Below the pieces are notes generated by a model, which had not been told where the DNA came from, did no database searches, and worked only from the letters and a program-made list of their open reading frames with translations. A DNA stretch of 64,000 nt, from contig NZ_LEKT01000001.1 in NCBI RefSeq assembly GCF_001045675.1, positions 90,500 through 154,499 on the forward strand. Reading direction: 5' to 3'. A program made the translations under genes and the position numbers. Every line of letters starts with the position of its first letter. Within the stretch, counting starts at the first letter, position 1. This document shows positions 26,985 to 36,314 of this stretch, piece by piece. This stretch comes from Megasphaera cerevisiae DSM 20462 (GTDB lineage Bacteria > Bacillota > Negativicutes > Veillonellales > Megasphaeraceae).

Positions 26985-28547
26985 ATGAGCATCCTTCTCT
27001 TTAGTATTCTGGCATATATAATATGTGCAAAAACGTCTGATTCAGTATATGATTATGTAACGGCATCTCTTATCTGTACCACTATCTTTTCTGCCTTATG
27101 GCAAATTATTATAGAAATACAGTATACCTTATCCAAAATACCTGCCCGTTTCCGATATATGCCAGTTGCCGTCTTTGGTATTGTCTTATTTATTTTATTT
27201 TGCATCACTGACAATATTGGATATGTTTCTCTTTATACCGTTGGTATCAGTATCGCTTTATTATCTTTTATATTTTTCTTGCTATCGCATCAATCTCGCA
27301 GCGGTGAAGCAGTATTTAACCAATTATTTTGCGGATTTTTAAAAGCAGCGGCATTAACGCTGCTGGTCTCCTTTTCGCTTATGATCTGCCTGGCAGCACT
27401 CCATCTTCTTATTATTGATCTAACATTTCCAGCCTATGCTGTGGTATTTGATTTTGCAGTCGTCATTATCGGAACAAACGTATTTCTTGCTTTTATCCCC
27501 ATAGTAACAGAAAAGGCAAAACCTTCGTTCCTGTTATATAAAATTTTGCAATGGGTAATTCTGCCAATTTATGCCTTCCTGATCCTCATCTTGTATGCCT
27601 ATATTCTTATGATATGTAAAAACGGCAGCATGCCTGTCGGACAAATGAACTGGTTTGCCTCACTGGCCGTGTTTGTTTATGTTTTTTATTATATGACCTG
27701 CCGGCAATGTACAACGATGCCTGGTATCGTTTTTTTCTTGAAATGGGGCGGAATCATGCTCCTTCCAATCATTACGGTGCAGCTTTTAGGTGTGTACATT
27801 CGCTATGAAGCATTTGGGCTGACGGATGTCCGCTATGCATCTATGATATGTACCGGTTTTGGGATTATTGTTGTTTTGAATGGATTATTCCGGCACTCAC
27901 TGCAGAAGTTATTTTTGCTTAGTGCGTTATTCAGTATTATTTTCACAGTTACACCTTTAAACATCTTTGATCTTCCTTATAAAGAACAAATGACACGGAT
28001 AGAAACCATTTTAACCGAAAAAAAGATGCTGCAAAACGAAATAATCATCACTTCAGATGAACTGTCCGCAAAGGACAAAGAAATAATTGCCAGTGCTTAT
28101 GACTACATGCGATCTCAGAATAAGCTGCAAATACAGCAGACCTGTACCAAGGCTGCACTTATATTAAATTCTCCCGTTATACAAAAAATTGCGGCAGAGA
28201 AGGGCAATTTTCTGCTGTGGAGCTTTACTAATTCTTCCCAAGCAGTACCTATTGCAGGATATCAAACCATGTATATCTTAGATACGACGACTGAAAACGG
28301 CTATATTACCGTTCCTGTTTCAAACGGCATGACAAAGACATTTTATATTGCCGATTATGCCGATACACTTTGCCGCAATATAGTATCTCCGGATCAATCT
28401 GTGGCGGGAAATCATGATATTAGGGTTCCAGGTATGCAATTGACCCTGGATAACAATCACTTATTATATCTGCAATGGCTTCATATACGTAAAATAAAAG
28501 ATAATCATTCACGGATTGCTCTGTCTGGATATGTACTGGAAAAATGA
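26985..28547 (+). CDS. DUF4153-type polytopic membrane protein (5-prime frameshifted)
   Basis: A 520-residue frame with about ten hydrophobic helices over the first ~330 residues and a soluble C-terminal domain (~340-520), in the style of DUF4153 proteins. The function of the family is not established. The ATG at 26985 sits inside the first membrane segment and has no ribosome site. The natural start is probably at 26914, out of frame by one base in a T7 run. So this is either a broken gene, a slippage-controlled one or a base-call error. No functional partner is evident next door. Confidence 0.75.
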   Translation: MSILLFSILAYIICAKTSDSVYDYVTASLICTTIFSALWQIIIEIQYTLSKIPARFRYMPVAVFGIVLFILFCITDNIGYVSLYTVGISIALLSFIFFLLSHQSRSGEAVFNQLFCGFLKAAALTLLVSFSLMICLAALHLLIIDLTFPAYAVVFDFAVVIIGTNVFLAFIPIVTEKAKPSFLLYKILQWVILPIYAFLILILYAYILMICKNGSMPVGQMNWFASLAVFVYVFYYMTCRQCTTMPGIVFFLKWGGIMLLPIITVQLLGVYIRYEAFGLTDVRYASMICTGFGIIVVLNGLFRHSLQKLFLLSALFSIIFTVTPLNIFDLPYKEQMTRIETILTEKKMLQNEIIITSDELSAKDKEIIASAYDYMRSQNKLQIQQTCTKAALILNSPVIQKIAAEKGNFLLWSFTNSSQAVPIAGYQTMYILDTTTENGYITVPVSNGMTKTFYIADYADTLCRNIVSPDQSVAGNHDIRVPGMQLTLDNNHLLYLQWLHIRKIKDNHSRIALSGYVLEK

Positions 28548-28601
28548 ATTGTTTTTACATAAAATACTATTATTCATGTCCACTAGGAAGGAGTGATTTA
28601 T

Positions 28602-29216
28602 ATGGACACAAAAAAAACAGTATGTCATATTGGCAAAAAGATGGCAATGTCGCACTTCATTGCTGGTTGTGATGGCAATATCAGCTTTAGGCGCCCAGAC
28701 GGAAAAATCGTTATTACACCGTCAGGTTATCCAAAAGGAGAATTGAAGGCATCTCAGCTTCTTCTCTTGGACGCTGAAGGACATCTTCTAAAAGGAAAGG
28801 GGAGCCCTTCAACAGAAACAAATCTGCATCTGCAAATATATAAAAGCCGGGCTGACGTCAATGCTATCATTCATGCCCATCCGACAATATCCACTGCAGT
28901 CACTGTTGCTGGTCTGAAATTCCCCAGTCATATCGTAACAGAAGGACGGGACTTTTTAGGGCCCGTGTGTACAATTCCTTATGAAGCACCTGGCAGCATT
29001 GAATTAGCACTCGCTTGTGCGGACGGCTTGAAGGAGGTCAATGCGGTACTGTTAGAGCGTCATGGTGCTGCTGTCGTCGGTACAGATTTATCAGAGGCAC
29101 TATATCGCCTTGAAACACTGGAGGCAGTAGCTAAAATTTATCGTGATTCTCTCATTTTTGCAGGAACATGCCCGTCTGATTCAACATCACTGGCGGTAAA
29201 AGGATCCAGCACGTAA
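28602..29216 (+). CDS. Class II aldolase/adducin family protein (FucA-like)
   Basis: A 204-residue zinc aldolase. Expected zinc ligands are H91 and H93 in IIHAHPT and H154 in LERHGAAVVG. The catalytic acid is E72 in PSTETNLHLQIY, and the phosphate-binding NISFR and TPSG segments are at 26-30 and 40-42. Relatives cleave fuculose-1-P, rhamnulose-1-P or 5-deoxyribulose-1-P/methylthioribulose-1-P to DHAP and an aldehyde. The start is the ATG at 28602 after AAGGAG. No sugar kinase or isomerase is adjacent, but mtnP-mtnA are 23 kb away in the same window and lack a downstream pathway. The substrate is undetermined. Confidence 0.88.
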   Translation: MDTKKTVCHIGKKMAMSHFIAGCDGNISFRRPDGKIVITPSGYPKGELKASQLLLLDAEGHLLKGKGSPSTETNLHLQIYKSRADVNAIIHAHPTISTAVTVAGLKFPSHIVTEGRDFLGPVCTIPYEAPGSIELALACADGLKEVNAVLLERHGAAVVGTDLSEALYRLETLEAVAKIYRDSLIFAGTCPSDSTSLAVKGSST

Positions 29217-29258
29217 CTCATGCCCTGCGAATATTGATATGGAAAAGGAGATACTTAT

Positions 29259-29534
29259 ATGAACTTTCAATATAAAGAAGATAAAATATGGAGTACTGAC
29301 GCCTCGGGAAAGGTCGTTGCCGAAATTAATTTCCCCGCAGGCGAAGATGGCATACTCACAATTACGCATACGTTTGTTGATGAAAGCCTTCGCGGACAGC
29401 ATGTAGCTGAAGAGTTGATTCGATCTGCTGCTGAAAAAATACGTCAATCCGGAAAAAAAACGCATTTGACTTGTTCATATGCAAAAGCTTGGTTTATGCG
29501 TCACCCGGAAGAATACAAAGATATTCTAGCATGA
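29259..29534 (+). CDS. YjdJ-type small GNAT-like N-acetyltransferase
   Basis: A 91-residue minimal acetyltransferase of the YjdJ/Gcn5-like short group. The core ITHTFVDESLRGQHVAEELI, with R/Q-G-x-G/H-x-A acetyl-CoA loop, is near residues 41-60. The ending is CSYAKAWFMRHPEEYKDIL, with the typical Cys-x-x-Ala/Phe and HPEY block. Substrate unknown. It starts 42 bp after the aldolase; its stop lies inside a long hairpin shared with the convergent NFACT gene. Confidence 0.88.
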   Translation: MNFQYKEDKIWSTDASGKVVAEINFPAGEDGILTITHTFVDESLRGQHVAEELIRSAAEKIRQSGKKTHLTCSYAKAWFMRHPEEYKDILA

Positions 29535-29594
29535 AAAAAAGTGGATGTGCACAAAATAATCTCTCATTTTGTGCACATCCACTTTCTTTCATGC
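29529..29594. terminator. Long bidirectional terminator hairpin
   Basis: A near-perfect palindrome. GCATGAAA (29529-29536) pairs with TTTCATGC (29587-29594). After one mismatch, 29538-29557 pairs perfectly for 20 bp with 29566-29585 over an 8-base loop. It has A-runs on one side and T-runs on the other, so it can end both the acetyltransferase and the convergent NFACT transcript. It overlaps the acetyltransferase stop codon. Confidence 0.9.
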
Positions 29595-29598
29595 TGCG

Positions 29599-31314
29599 CT
29601 ATTCCTGAACCCAATTTTTAGGCTCTGCGATGTACGTCGTTTGTTTATCGAAAATCACAAATCCCGGAACTGCATGAGCGGGCTTTTTTACATTACGTAC
29701 TAACGTACAGTCCACCTCTACCTTGGAACTATTGCGGGCTTTACTATAATACGCTGCCAGTTGGGCCGCAATCGTAATCTGCCTGTCTGTAGGGGAAACC
29801 CGGTGACATGATAAAATAACATGAGATCCCGGTTGATTTTTAACATGAAACCACAAATCATAAGGATGGGCTTTTTTTAATGTCAGAAAATCGTTTTGTC
29901 TGTTATTGCGTCCAATCCAAATTTCAAGTCCGTCAGCAGACACCGTCAAAATCTGCTGAGAAAATTCTTTTTTCATTTTATCTCGGGCTGAAGTCTTTAT
30001 CAAGCCCATTTGATGCATTTCTGCTTTAATATCGGTCAATTCGGCTTTCGTTGACGCATTATCCAACGCATACTCTAATGAATATAAATAATTCAAATGA
30101 TTTTGATTCACTTCATGAAGTTCTGCGGATTTCTGTTTGCGATTCCTCATTTTAGCATACCGTTTATAATAACGATTGGCATTATTCGTCATGGAATATG
30201 CCGGATTCAACGGTATCAGAAGCGATTCCTGCTGGGGAGATAATAAATTTTTTACGGTAACGCTTTTTTCATGATCATGTTTTTCATAGGCATAAATCAT
30301 AAGTAAATCACCGTAAAGTTTATATGTATCCATTTTTTTTGTTTCTTGTAATTCTCCGGCGACACGCTTGATTTTACGTTTTTGTTTTTCAATAAGTTTG
30401 CTGACTTTTTTCTGCAATTCTTCTTGTCCACCGTTCAGACTGCGGTGTGTTGACTGATATTCACTCAAATATTCTTCAATCAGATTAAAATGCCGTCTTG
30501 GATATTGGGCCATGCTGCTCAGTTCCAGCGGAAATATAATTTCTTTTTTTTGAACAGTATATACATAAGCCCCAGAAGCATGTTGCAGTTCTTTGCCGAA
30601 AGCCTCCACCGCACGGCACCATGAAATAATCGCCTGCGAGGTCAGAGAAAGGACAAGCTGTTCTTTGTCCAGTCCGGTTCGCAAGGATAATTCATTTAAA
30701 ACAATCGTGCTCATGCCATTAAAACGCTTAAGCATCCATTTTCCCAATGGTTCATCACCACCTGACTGCATCATAGCTGTCAATTCATCGACGGTGAATT
30801 CAAAAGGATTCATGCGCATAAAGTTAGGCGGAAAATCATATGGTTCCTTAGGAGCAATGGTTCGCAGCGCCTTTGTATCTTTTCCTGTTTTAATGAGTGC
30901 TTCTATAATCATGCCATTCTCCGTAAAAATGACATTACTATATTTTCCCATAAGCTCAATATGAATTTTTCGGCTTACCACACGTCCGGAAATATCGAGA
31001 ATATCAATTGCAATTTCAATGATACGGTCCAAATGGAGCTGATGAATCGAAGCAATCCGACCATTTTCATAATATTTCCGCAAAAACATGCATAACCCTG
31101 TCGGAACATCCGGCGTAGGCGGCATATGCTGCGATATATAGACCCGCGGAGAATCATCCAGCGTAATAATCAAATGGTGAATGCCCTTTTCATTGAAGAC
31201 GCGAAAATAAAGTGCTCGTCTGTCCAGCTGATATATTTTCGATATTTGCCCCCCTTTTAAAATATCCGCTAATTCATTCGTAATGCAATGTAATGTAATT
31301 CCATCGAGATTCAT
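29599..31314 (-). CDS. rqcH: NFACT family protein RqcH (Rqc2; FbpA-type)
   Basis: Ribosome quality-control factor that binds the 50S-peptidyl-tRNA complex and recruits tRNA-Ala to add C-terminal Ala tails; older name fibronectin-binding protein. The 571 residues comprise NFACT-N (MNLDGITLHCITNELADIL start), two HhH-like and coiled-coil middle regions (~270-420), and the C-terminal NFACT-R/DUF814 domain with IWIGRNNRQNDFLT and HPYDLWFHVKNQPGSHVIL. I start at 31314, where AGGAG is ~8 bases upstream; the open frame upstream to 31407 is non-coding in style. It is divergent from yicC. Confidence 0.94.
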   Translation of the reverse strand: MNLDGITLHCITNELADILKGGQISKIYQLDRRALYFRVFNEKGIHHLIITLDDSPRVYISQHMPPTPDVPTGLCMFLRKYYENGRIASIHQLHLDRIIEIAIDILDISGRVVSRKIHIELMGKYSNVIFTENGMIIEALIKTGKDTKALRTIAPKEPYDFPPNFMRMNPFEFTVDELTAMMQSGGDEPLGKWMLKRFNGMSTIVLNELSLRTGLDKEQLVLSLTSQAIISWCRAVEAFGKELQHASGAYVYTVQKKEIIFPLELSSMAQYPRRHFNLIEEYLSEYQSTHRSLNGGQEELQKKVSKLIEKQKRKIKRVAGELQETKKMDTYKLYGDLLMIYAYEKHDHEKSVTVKNLLSPQQESLLIPLNPAYSMTNNANRYYKRYAKMRNRKQKSAELHEVNQNHLNYLYSLEYALDNASTKAELTDIKAEMHQMGLIKTSARDKMKKEFSQQILTVSADGLEIWIGRNNRQNDFLTLKKAHPYDLWFHVKNQPGSHVILSCHRVSPTDRQITIAAQLAAYYSKARNSSKVEVDCTLVRNVKKPAHAVPGFVIFDKQTTYIAEPKNWVQE

Positions 31315-31507
31315 GATATATACTCCTGACATCATATGCAAATATAAAAAATCATTGCTATTATCATACCATGAATTCTTTCGAGTGAGTAGAGGACTTG
31401 CCCGCAAAAAGGGTTGAATCCATTTTTTTTACAAAACAGAGTAGACCAGTAGAAGGATTTAAGATATACTTATGTATTAGAACAATTCTTTGAAGGAGGT
31501 CGTAAGA

Positions 31508-32392
31508 GTGCGTAGTATGACTGGGTTTGGCGCCGGGACATCCGGTAGTGACCGATTAAGCGTTACCATAGAAATGCGTGCCGTAAACCAACGTTTTTTA
31601 GAATTAAATATTCGAATGCCTCATGCATACTTGATATTAGAAGAAAAACTCCGCAGCAAAATAAAACAGACTCTATGCCGCGGCAAGGTTGATGTTTTTG
31701 TTACAGTTCATGAACTAGTGCCGCAGGCACCACAAATATACGTGGATTATGCTGCATTGGCCGCCTGTAAAAAAGCCCTTGACGCCATTAATGAAAAGAT
31801 GTTTAGTCAGGACAGGACCACTTTACCCATGATTATGGAACTTACCAAAGACTGGTTCGTTCAAGAATCGCCGGCAATTAATCTGGATACTTCATGGCCG
31901 ATCTTTTCAGAAGCCCTGGACGATGCTCTGCGCGGAATCACGGCAATGCGTGAGGCAGAAGGTGCTAACATTCAGCATGATCTGCTGCTGCGCACGGGCA
32001 ATATGGAAACAGCTATAGACGCTATTGCCGCACGCAAACAGGAAATTTTGATACGGTATGAAGCAAAGCTTGAAAAAAAAATTCTCGCCCTTTGCGCCAA
32101 AGCCCAAAAAATTCCAGACGAAGACCGCTTTCTTCAGGAAGTGTCCATGTATGCCGATAAGGTTGATTTTACAGAAGAGGTTGTACGATTTCAAAGCCAT
32201 GTGTTACAATTAAAAGAAATAGTATCTAAGGATGGCGATATTGGCCGCAAACTGGATTTTCTGATTCAGGAAATGAATCGGGAAATTAATACCATTGGTT
32301 CAAAAGCCAATGATTTGGATATAACGGAATATGTTTTACAGCTAAAAAATGAACTGGAAAAACTACGGGAACAAGTTCAAAATATTGAATAG
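31508..32392 (+). CDS. yicC: YicC family endoribonuclease-like protein
   Basis: A 294-residue member of the YicC family; E. coli YicC/YicC-like proteins have been linked to RNA cleavage. The start is a GTG at 31508 after AAGGAGG, giving the family's MRSMTGFG opening. The conserved [17 protein letters not shown] block is near 23-39, and the C-terminal part has [24 protein letters not shown]. It heads the yicC-remA-gmk-rpoZ-coaBC cluster typical of Firmicutes, with a 10-bp gap to remA. Confidence 0.94.
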   Translation: MRSMTGFGAGTSGSDRLSVTIEMRAVNQRFLELNIRMPHAYLILEEKLRSKIKQTLCRGKVDVFVTVHELVPQAPQIYVDYAALAACKKALDAINEKMFSQDRTTLPMIMELTKDWFVQESPAINLDTSWPIFSEALDDALRGITAMREAEGANIQHDLLLRTGNMETAIDAIAARKQEILIRYEAKLEKKILALCAKAQKIPDEDRFLQEVSMYADKVDFTEEVVRFQSHVLQLKEIVSKDGDIGRKLDFLIQEMNREINTIGSKANDLDITEYVLQLKNELEKLREQVQNIE

Positions 32393-32402
32393 TGGTGAAA
32401 AT

Positions 32403-32687
32403 ATGAGTTTTAATTTACTGAACATCGGTTTTGGAAATATGGTCATGGGCAATAAGGTCATTGCTATTATCAGTCCTGAATCAGCTCCTATTAAACGCAT
32501 GATACAGGAAGCACGGGAACGCAACACGCTTATTGATGCAACCTTTGGCCGCAAAACCCGTTCTATACTCGTCATGGACAACGGACAAATCATTTTATCA
32601 GCACTCCAGCCAGAAACCATTTCTCACCGTATTCTTCAAGTAGATGGAGAGATTCAGGAGGAACCACTGGACGAAGAAATTACGTAG
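32403..32687 (+). CDS. remA: RemA-like DUF370 DNA-binding regulator
   Basis: A 94-residue DUF370/RemA protein. In Bacillus, RemA activates matrix and osmoprotection genes by wrapping DNA. The sequence keeps [20 protein letters not shown] at the N-terminus and [18 protein letters not shown] in the middle. Between yicC and gmk is its standard place in Firmicutes, even in species without spore or matrix genes. Its targets in this organism are unknown. Confidence 0.92.
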   Translation: MSFNLLNIGFGNMVMGNKVIAIISPESAPIKRMIQEARERNTLIDATFGRKTRSILVMDNGQIILSALQPETISHRILQVDGEIQEEPLDEEIT

Positions 32688-32702
32688 AGAGGAAGTAATA
32701 GT

Positions 32703-33317
32703 ATGACTGATCCCGGATTGCTGATTGTTGTATCCGGTCCGTCCGGAGCCGGAAAAGGTACGATTTGCGATGCACTGCGGAAGACATTTTCTAATATCTA
32801 TTATTCTATTTCCATGACTACCAGATCTCCTCGCACTGGAGAAATAAATGGGGTAAATTATTATTTTACCAATGATGATAATTTCAAAAAATTATTAACA
32901 CAGGACGCATTTCTGGAATATGCCAAAGTATATGATCACTATTACGGCACCCCCAGAGAATATGTATATACTCTACTGAATGAGGGAAAGCACGTCATGC
33001 TGGAAATTGACATTCAGGGAGCCATGCAGGTAAAGAAAACATATCCCAAAGGAATTTTTATGTATATTGTTCCTCCAAGTAAAGCAGTTCTTGAACATCG
33101 GCTGCGCGGACGGCATACAGATACCGATGAAGTCATTGCCGCTCGTCTGTCCAGGGCCAGAACTGAGTTGGACTGGATTGATAAATATGACTATCTTATC
33201 GTCAATGATAATCTCCCGGCAGCTATTGATAAAGCTGCGTCAATCATACGGGCAGAGGAGTGCAGGGTAACACGCAATGCAGAGTGCATTGCCCATACGA
33301 AAAAATTGTATAAGTAA
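32703..33317 (+). CDS. gmk: Guanylate kinase
   Basis: Phosphorylates GMP to GDP with ATP. The 204 residues contain the P-loop SGPSGAGKGTICDAL near 10-24, the GMP-binding SMTTRSPRTGEINGVNYYF near 37-55, and the lid arginine region HRLRGRHTDT near 131-140. The ATG follows GAGAGGAAG. The gene lies in the conserved yicC-remA-gmk-rpoZ order. Confidence 0.97.
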   Translation: MTDPGLLIVVSGPSGAGKGTICDALRKTFSNIYYSISMTTRSPRTGEINGVNYYFTNDDNFKKLLTQDAFLEYAKVYDHYYGTPREYVYTLLNEGKHVMLEIDIQGAMQVKKTYPKGIFMYIVPPSKAVLEHRLRGRHTDTDEVIAARLSRARTELDWIDKYDYLIVNDNLPAAIDKAASIIRAEECRVTRNAECIAHTKKLYK

Positions 33318-33351
33318 CGTTTGAGTTGTATAAGAACAGGAGAGATATTTC

Positions 33352-33561
33352 ATGTTAATTAAACCAACCTTAGAATCTTTAATGACCAAAGTAGATAGTA
33401 AATATACCTTAGTTACTTTAGCTGCAAAACGGGCCCGTCAGCTTACTGACGGTGATGAACCACTTGTGGACGCTGATACAACAAAAGTCGTCTCCATCGC
33501 TATGGAAGAAATCGACCAGGGGAAAATCACGTATGAAGTCCCTCAGGTCGGCATTAAATAA
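33352..33561 (+). CDS. rpoZ: RNA polymerase omega subunit
   Basis: A 69-residue small RNA polymerase subunit that helps assemble beta-prime. It has the YTLVTLAAKRARQLTDGDEP core that defines omega. The ATG follows AGGAGAG, 34 bp after gmk, and coaBC follows 18 bp later. Confidence 0.94.
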   Translation: MLIKPTLESLMTKVDSKYTLVTLAAKRARQLTDGDEPLVDADTTKVVSIAMEEIDQGKITYEVPQVGIK

Positions 33562-33579
33562 TGCAAGGGAGGGTTACGT

Positions 33580-34797
33580 ATGCTGTTGGAAAATAAAAAA
33601 GTTATTCTGGCCATCAGCGGGGGCATCGCCGCATTTAAGGCCGCTGAAATTGCCAGCATGCTTCGTAAGCGCGGTGCCGAGGTCAAATGTATTATGACCG
33701 AGCACGCTACAAATCTTATTACGCCTCTGACGATGCGCGAAATTTCGGGAAATCCTGTTGCAGTATCTATGTTCGGTGATACTCCCGAGTTTAATGTGGA
33801 GCATATTGCATTAGCTCAATGGGCAGACATTTTTGTTATCGCACCGGCTACAGCCAATATTATTGGCAAAATTACTGGTGGTATTGCTGATGATATGCTG
33901 ACGACGACGGTAATGGCTACAACGGCTCCTGTTCTTATCGCACCTGCAATGAACAGTAATATGTACCTGAATCCTATTGTCCAAGAAAACTTACGCAAAC
34001 TGAAAGAATACGGCTATACGATTATCGAGCCGGCCTGTGGCCATCTGGCTTGCGGCACTACTGGCATCGGGCGTCTGCCTGAACCTGCCGAAATTGTTGA
34101 TCATATTGAACTTACTGCCTGCTGTACCCATACACTAAAGGGGAAAAATGTTATTGTAACGGGTGGTGGAACGCAGGAAGCCATTGACCCGGTCCGTTTC
34201 ATCGGCAATCATTCCAGTGGCCGTATGGGATTTGCTCTTGCTAAAGCTGCGGTTTTGGCCGGTGCCAATGTGACTCTCGTCGCCGGAGTGTCCACTCTGC
34301 CGACTCCCTTGGGTGTTATACGGCGTATTGACGTTACCAGCACCTACGAAATGAAGAATGCCGTCGATCAGTATTACGAGGACTGTGATTTGGTCATTAA
34401 AGCGGCGGCTGTCGCCGATTACCGCGTATCTCATCCAGCCCAGAACAAAATCAAAAAATCGGAAGAAACCCTTTCATTGGAAATGGAAAAAAATCCAGAT
34501 ATTCTGTATGGACTGGGACAGCGCAAAACCCATCAGACGCTTGTAGGGTTTGCAGCGGAAACAGTTAATGTACTTGAATATGGCATGGCGAAACTGAAAA
34601 AAAAGAACTTAGACCTGCTTGTCGCCAATGATGTCAGTGCGGAAGGTGCCGGCTTTCAATCCAATACAAATATTGCAACACTTATTTTCCCTGATGGTTC
34701 AATGGAAAAATTGAACAAAATGGAAAAATACGAATTAGCTGCTATTATCATCGACAGGGCAGCCGCGATTCTGACACAAAAAAATACGTCTGCTTGA
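33580..34797 (+). CDS. coaBC: Bifunctional phosphopantothenoylcysteine decarboxylase/synthetase
   Basis: Two consecutive coenzyme A steps: CTP-dependent ligation of cysteine to phosphopantothenate (CoaB, C-terminal) and FMN-dependent decarboxylation (CoaC, N-terminal). It is 405 residues. The N-terminal flavoprotein domain has AISGGIAAFKAAEIA, the PAMNSNMY substrate clamp near 125, and an ACGHLACGTTGIGRL active-site flap. The C-terminal part starts VIVTGGGTQEAIDPVRFIGN near 188 and includes KAAAVADYR and a later KNPDIL. It ends the yicC-coaBC run. Confidence 0.96.
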   Translation: MLLENKKVILAISGGIAAFKAAEIASMLRKRGAEVKCIMTEHATNLITPLTMREISGNPVAVSMFGDTPEFNVEHIALAQWADIFVIAPATANIIGKITGGIADDMLTTTVMATTAPVLIAPAMNSNMYLNPIVQENLRKLKEYGYTIIEPACGHLACGTTGIGRLPEPAEIVDHIELTACCTHTLKGKNVIVTGGGTQEAIDPVRFIGNHSSGRMGFALAKAAVLAGANVTLVAGVSTLPTPLGVIRRIDVTSTYEMKNAVDQYYEDCDLVIKAAAVADYRVSHPAQNKIKKSEETLSLEMEKNPDILYGLGQRKTHQTLVGFAAETVNVLEYGMAKLKKKNLDLLVANDVSAEGAGFQSNTNIATLIFPDGSMEKLNKMEKYELAAIIIDRAAAILTQKNTSA

Positions 34798-34817
34798 TCT
34801 ACTGTTAAAAATAAGGC

Positions 34818-34846
34818 TTGCATCTTAGTTCGCTTTAGTATACAAT
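34818..34846 (+). promoter_or_regulatory. Sigma-70-type promoter of the S-box/metK transcript
   Basis: TTGCAT (34818-34823), a 17-bp spacer, then TACAAT (34841-34846), ending about 25 bp before the S-box aptamer. Confidence 0.65.
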
Positions 34847-34867
34847 AGGCAAGTAAAATAAATATGG

Positions 34868-35005
34868 TTCCATCAAGAGCGACTGAGGGACAGGCCCTGT
34901 GACGTCGCAGCAACCTTCAATATTGAAAGGTGCTAATTCCTACAGTATGTATGCTGGGAGATGGGTTGAAATTTACCCCTCTTTTTTTAGAGGGGATTTT
35001 TTGAT
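34868..35005 (+). promoter_or_regulatory. SAM-I (S-box) riboswitch with terminator, metK leader
   Basis: The aptamer starts at CATCAAGAGCGACTGAGGGA, contains GGCCC-x-GTGACGTCGCAGCAACC, the AAAGGTGCTAATTCC block and the closing GGGAGATGG near 34957-34965. The expression platform is a terminator: CCCCTC (34976-34981) pairs with GAGGGG (34990-34995), then ATTTTTTG. High SAM is expected to stop transcription before metK, giving product feedback. Confidence 0.95.
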
Positions 35006-35024
35006 ATTTTAAGGAGGATACACA

Positions 35025-36215
35025 ATGGTAAAAAATCGTGAATTCTTTACATCCGAATCTGTAACAGAAGGTCATCCTGATAAAATGGCTGACCAGATCT
35101 CTGACAGCATTTTAGATGCAATTCTAACAAAAGATAAAAATGCGCGTGTAGCATGTGAAACTCTTGTTACAACCGGTATGGTTCATGTGGTCGGTGAAAT
35201 ATCCACGACCTGCTATGTAGACATACCACATATTGTTCGTGAAACCATTCGCGGTATCGGATATACCCGTGCAAAATATGGCTTTGACTGCGATACATGC
35301 GGTGTTCTTGTATCTTTGGACGAACAATCTCCCGATATCGCAATGGGAGTTGATGAAGCACAGGAAAAAAAATCCGGACAAACGGACAAATTTGATACTA
35401 TCGGTGCTGGTGATCAGGGAATGATGTTTGGTTATGCAACAAATGAAACAGATGATTATATGCCGCTGCCAATATCCTTAGCCCATCGCCTGGCCCGTCG
35501 ATTGGCAAAAGTTCGCAAAGAAGGTATATTACCATATCTTCGTCCGGACGGAAAAACACAGGTTACTGTTGAATATATCGACGGTAAGCCGGCACGCATT
35601 GACACAATTGTTATTTCGGCACAGCACAGTCCTGATGTGACAAAAGAACAGATTGAAAAAGATTTACTTGAAAATGTAATTAAACCGGAATTACCGGAAG
35701 GGTTATTTGATAACAAAACAAAATTATTTATTAATCCGACAGGGCGTTTTGTTATTGGCGGACCCCAGGGAGATTCCGGTCTGACAGGACGTAAAATTAT
35801 CGTCGATACATATGGCGGTATGGCCCGACATGGCGGTGGCGCATTCTCCGGCAAGGATCCTACAAAGGTAGACCGTTCGGCAGCCTATGCAGCACGGTAT
35901 GTCGCCAAGAATATCGTAGCTGCCGGTTTGGCCGATAAATGTGAAATCCAGCTCGCTTACGCTATTGGTGTAGCCCATCCGGTTTCCATTCATGTAGAAA
36001 CCTTTGGCACCGGAAAAGTTGATACGGATACAATTGTTAATTTGATTCGCAAGCATTTTGACCTGCGTCCGGCAGGCATTATTGAAATGCTGAACCTACA
36101 GCGTCCGATTTACAAGCAAACAGCCGCGTACGGTCACTTTGGACGCAATGATTTATCCCTTCCGTGGGAACAAACCGATAAAGCAGATATTCTCCGCAAA
36201 GAAGCTGGACTATAA
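35025..36215 (+). CDS. metK: S-adenosylmethionine synthetase
   Basis: Makes SAM from methionine and ATP. It is 396 residues with the family motifs: [20 protein letters not shown] near residue 8-27, [12 protein letters not shown] near 123-134, and the [20 protein letters not shown]-loop-like region near 268-286. AAGGAGG precedes the ATG. It is the sole gene directly behind the S-box leader; priA follows 99 bp downstream after a GC hairpin. It supplies the substrate for SpeD and for the methyl cycle whose products mtnP and ahcY recycle. Confidence 0.98.
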   Translation: MVKNREFFTSESVTEGHPDKMADQISDSILDAILTKDKNARVACETLVTTGMVHVVGEISTTCYVDIPHIVRETIRGIGYTRAKYGFDCDTCGVLVSLDEQSPDIAMGVDEAQEKKSGQTDKFDTIGAGDQGMMFGYATNETDDYMPLPISLAHRLARRLAKVRKEGILPYLRPDGKTQVTVEYIDGKPARIDTIVISAQHSPDVTKEQIEKDLLENVIKPELPEGLFDNKTKLFINPTGRFVIGGPQGDSGLTGRKIIVDTYGGMARHGGGAFSGKDPTKVDRSAAYAARYVAKNIVAAGLADKCEIQLAYAIGVAHPVSIHVETFGTGKVDTDTIVNLIRKHFDLRPAGIIEMLNLQRPIYKQTAAYGHFGRNDLSLPWEQTDKADILRKEAGL

Positions 36216-36253
36216 CTACTAGAATATTCAGATTAAATATGATACAATTTTTA

Positions 36254-36279
36254 GGGGGCTTGCCTTTGTCAAGCCCCTA
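36254..36279 (+). terminator. Possible metK terminator hairpin
   Basis: AGGGGCTTG and CAAGCCCCT form a strong 9-bp stem over a 7-base loop, but only a weak T content follows (ATACTTATG). Termination may be partial, or the stem may mark an mRNA end. priA starts just behind it. Confidence 0.5.
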
Positions 36280-36314
36280 TACTTATGTATAAAAATGGTA
36301 TCGGGAGTCAGGTT

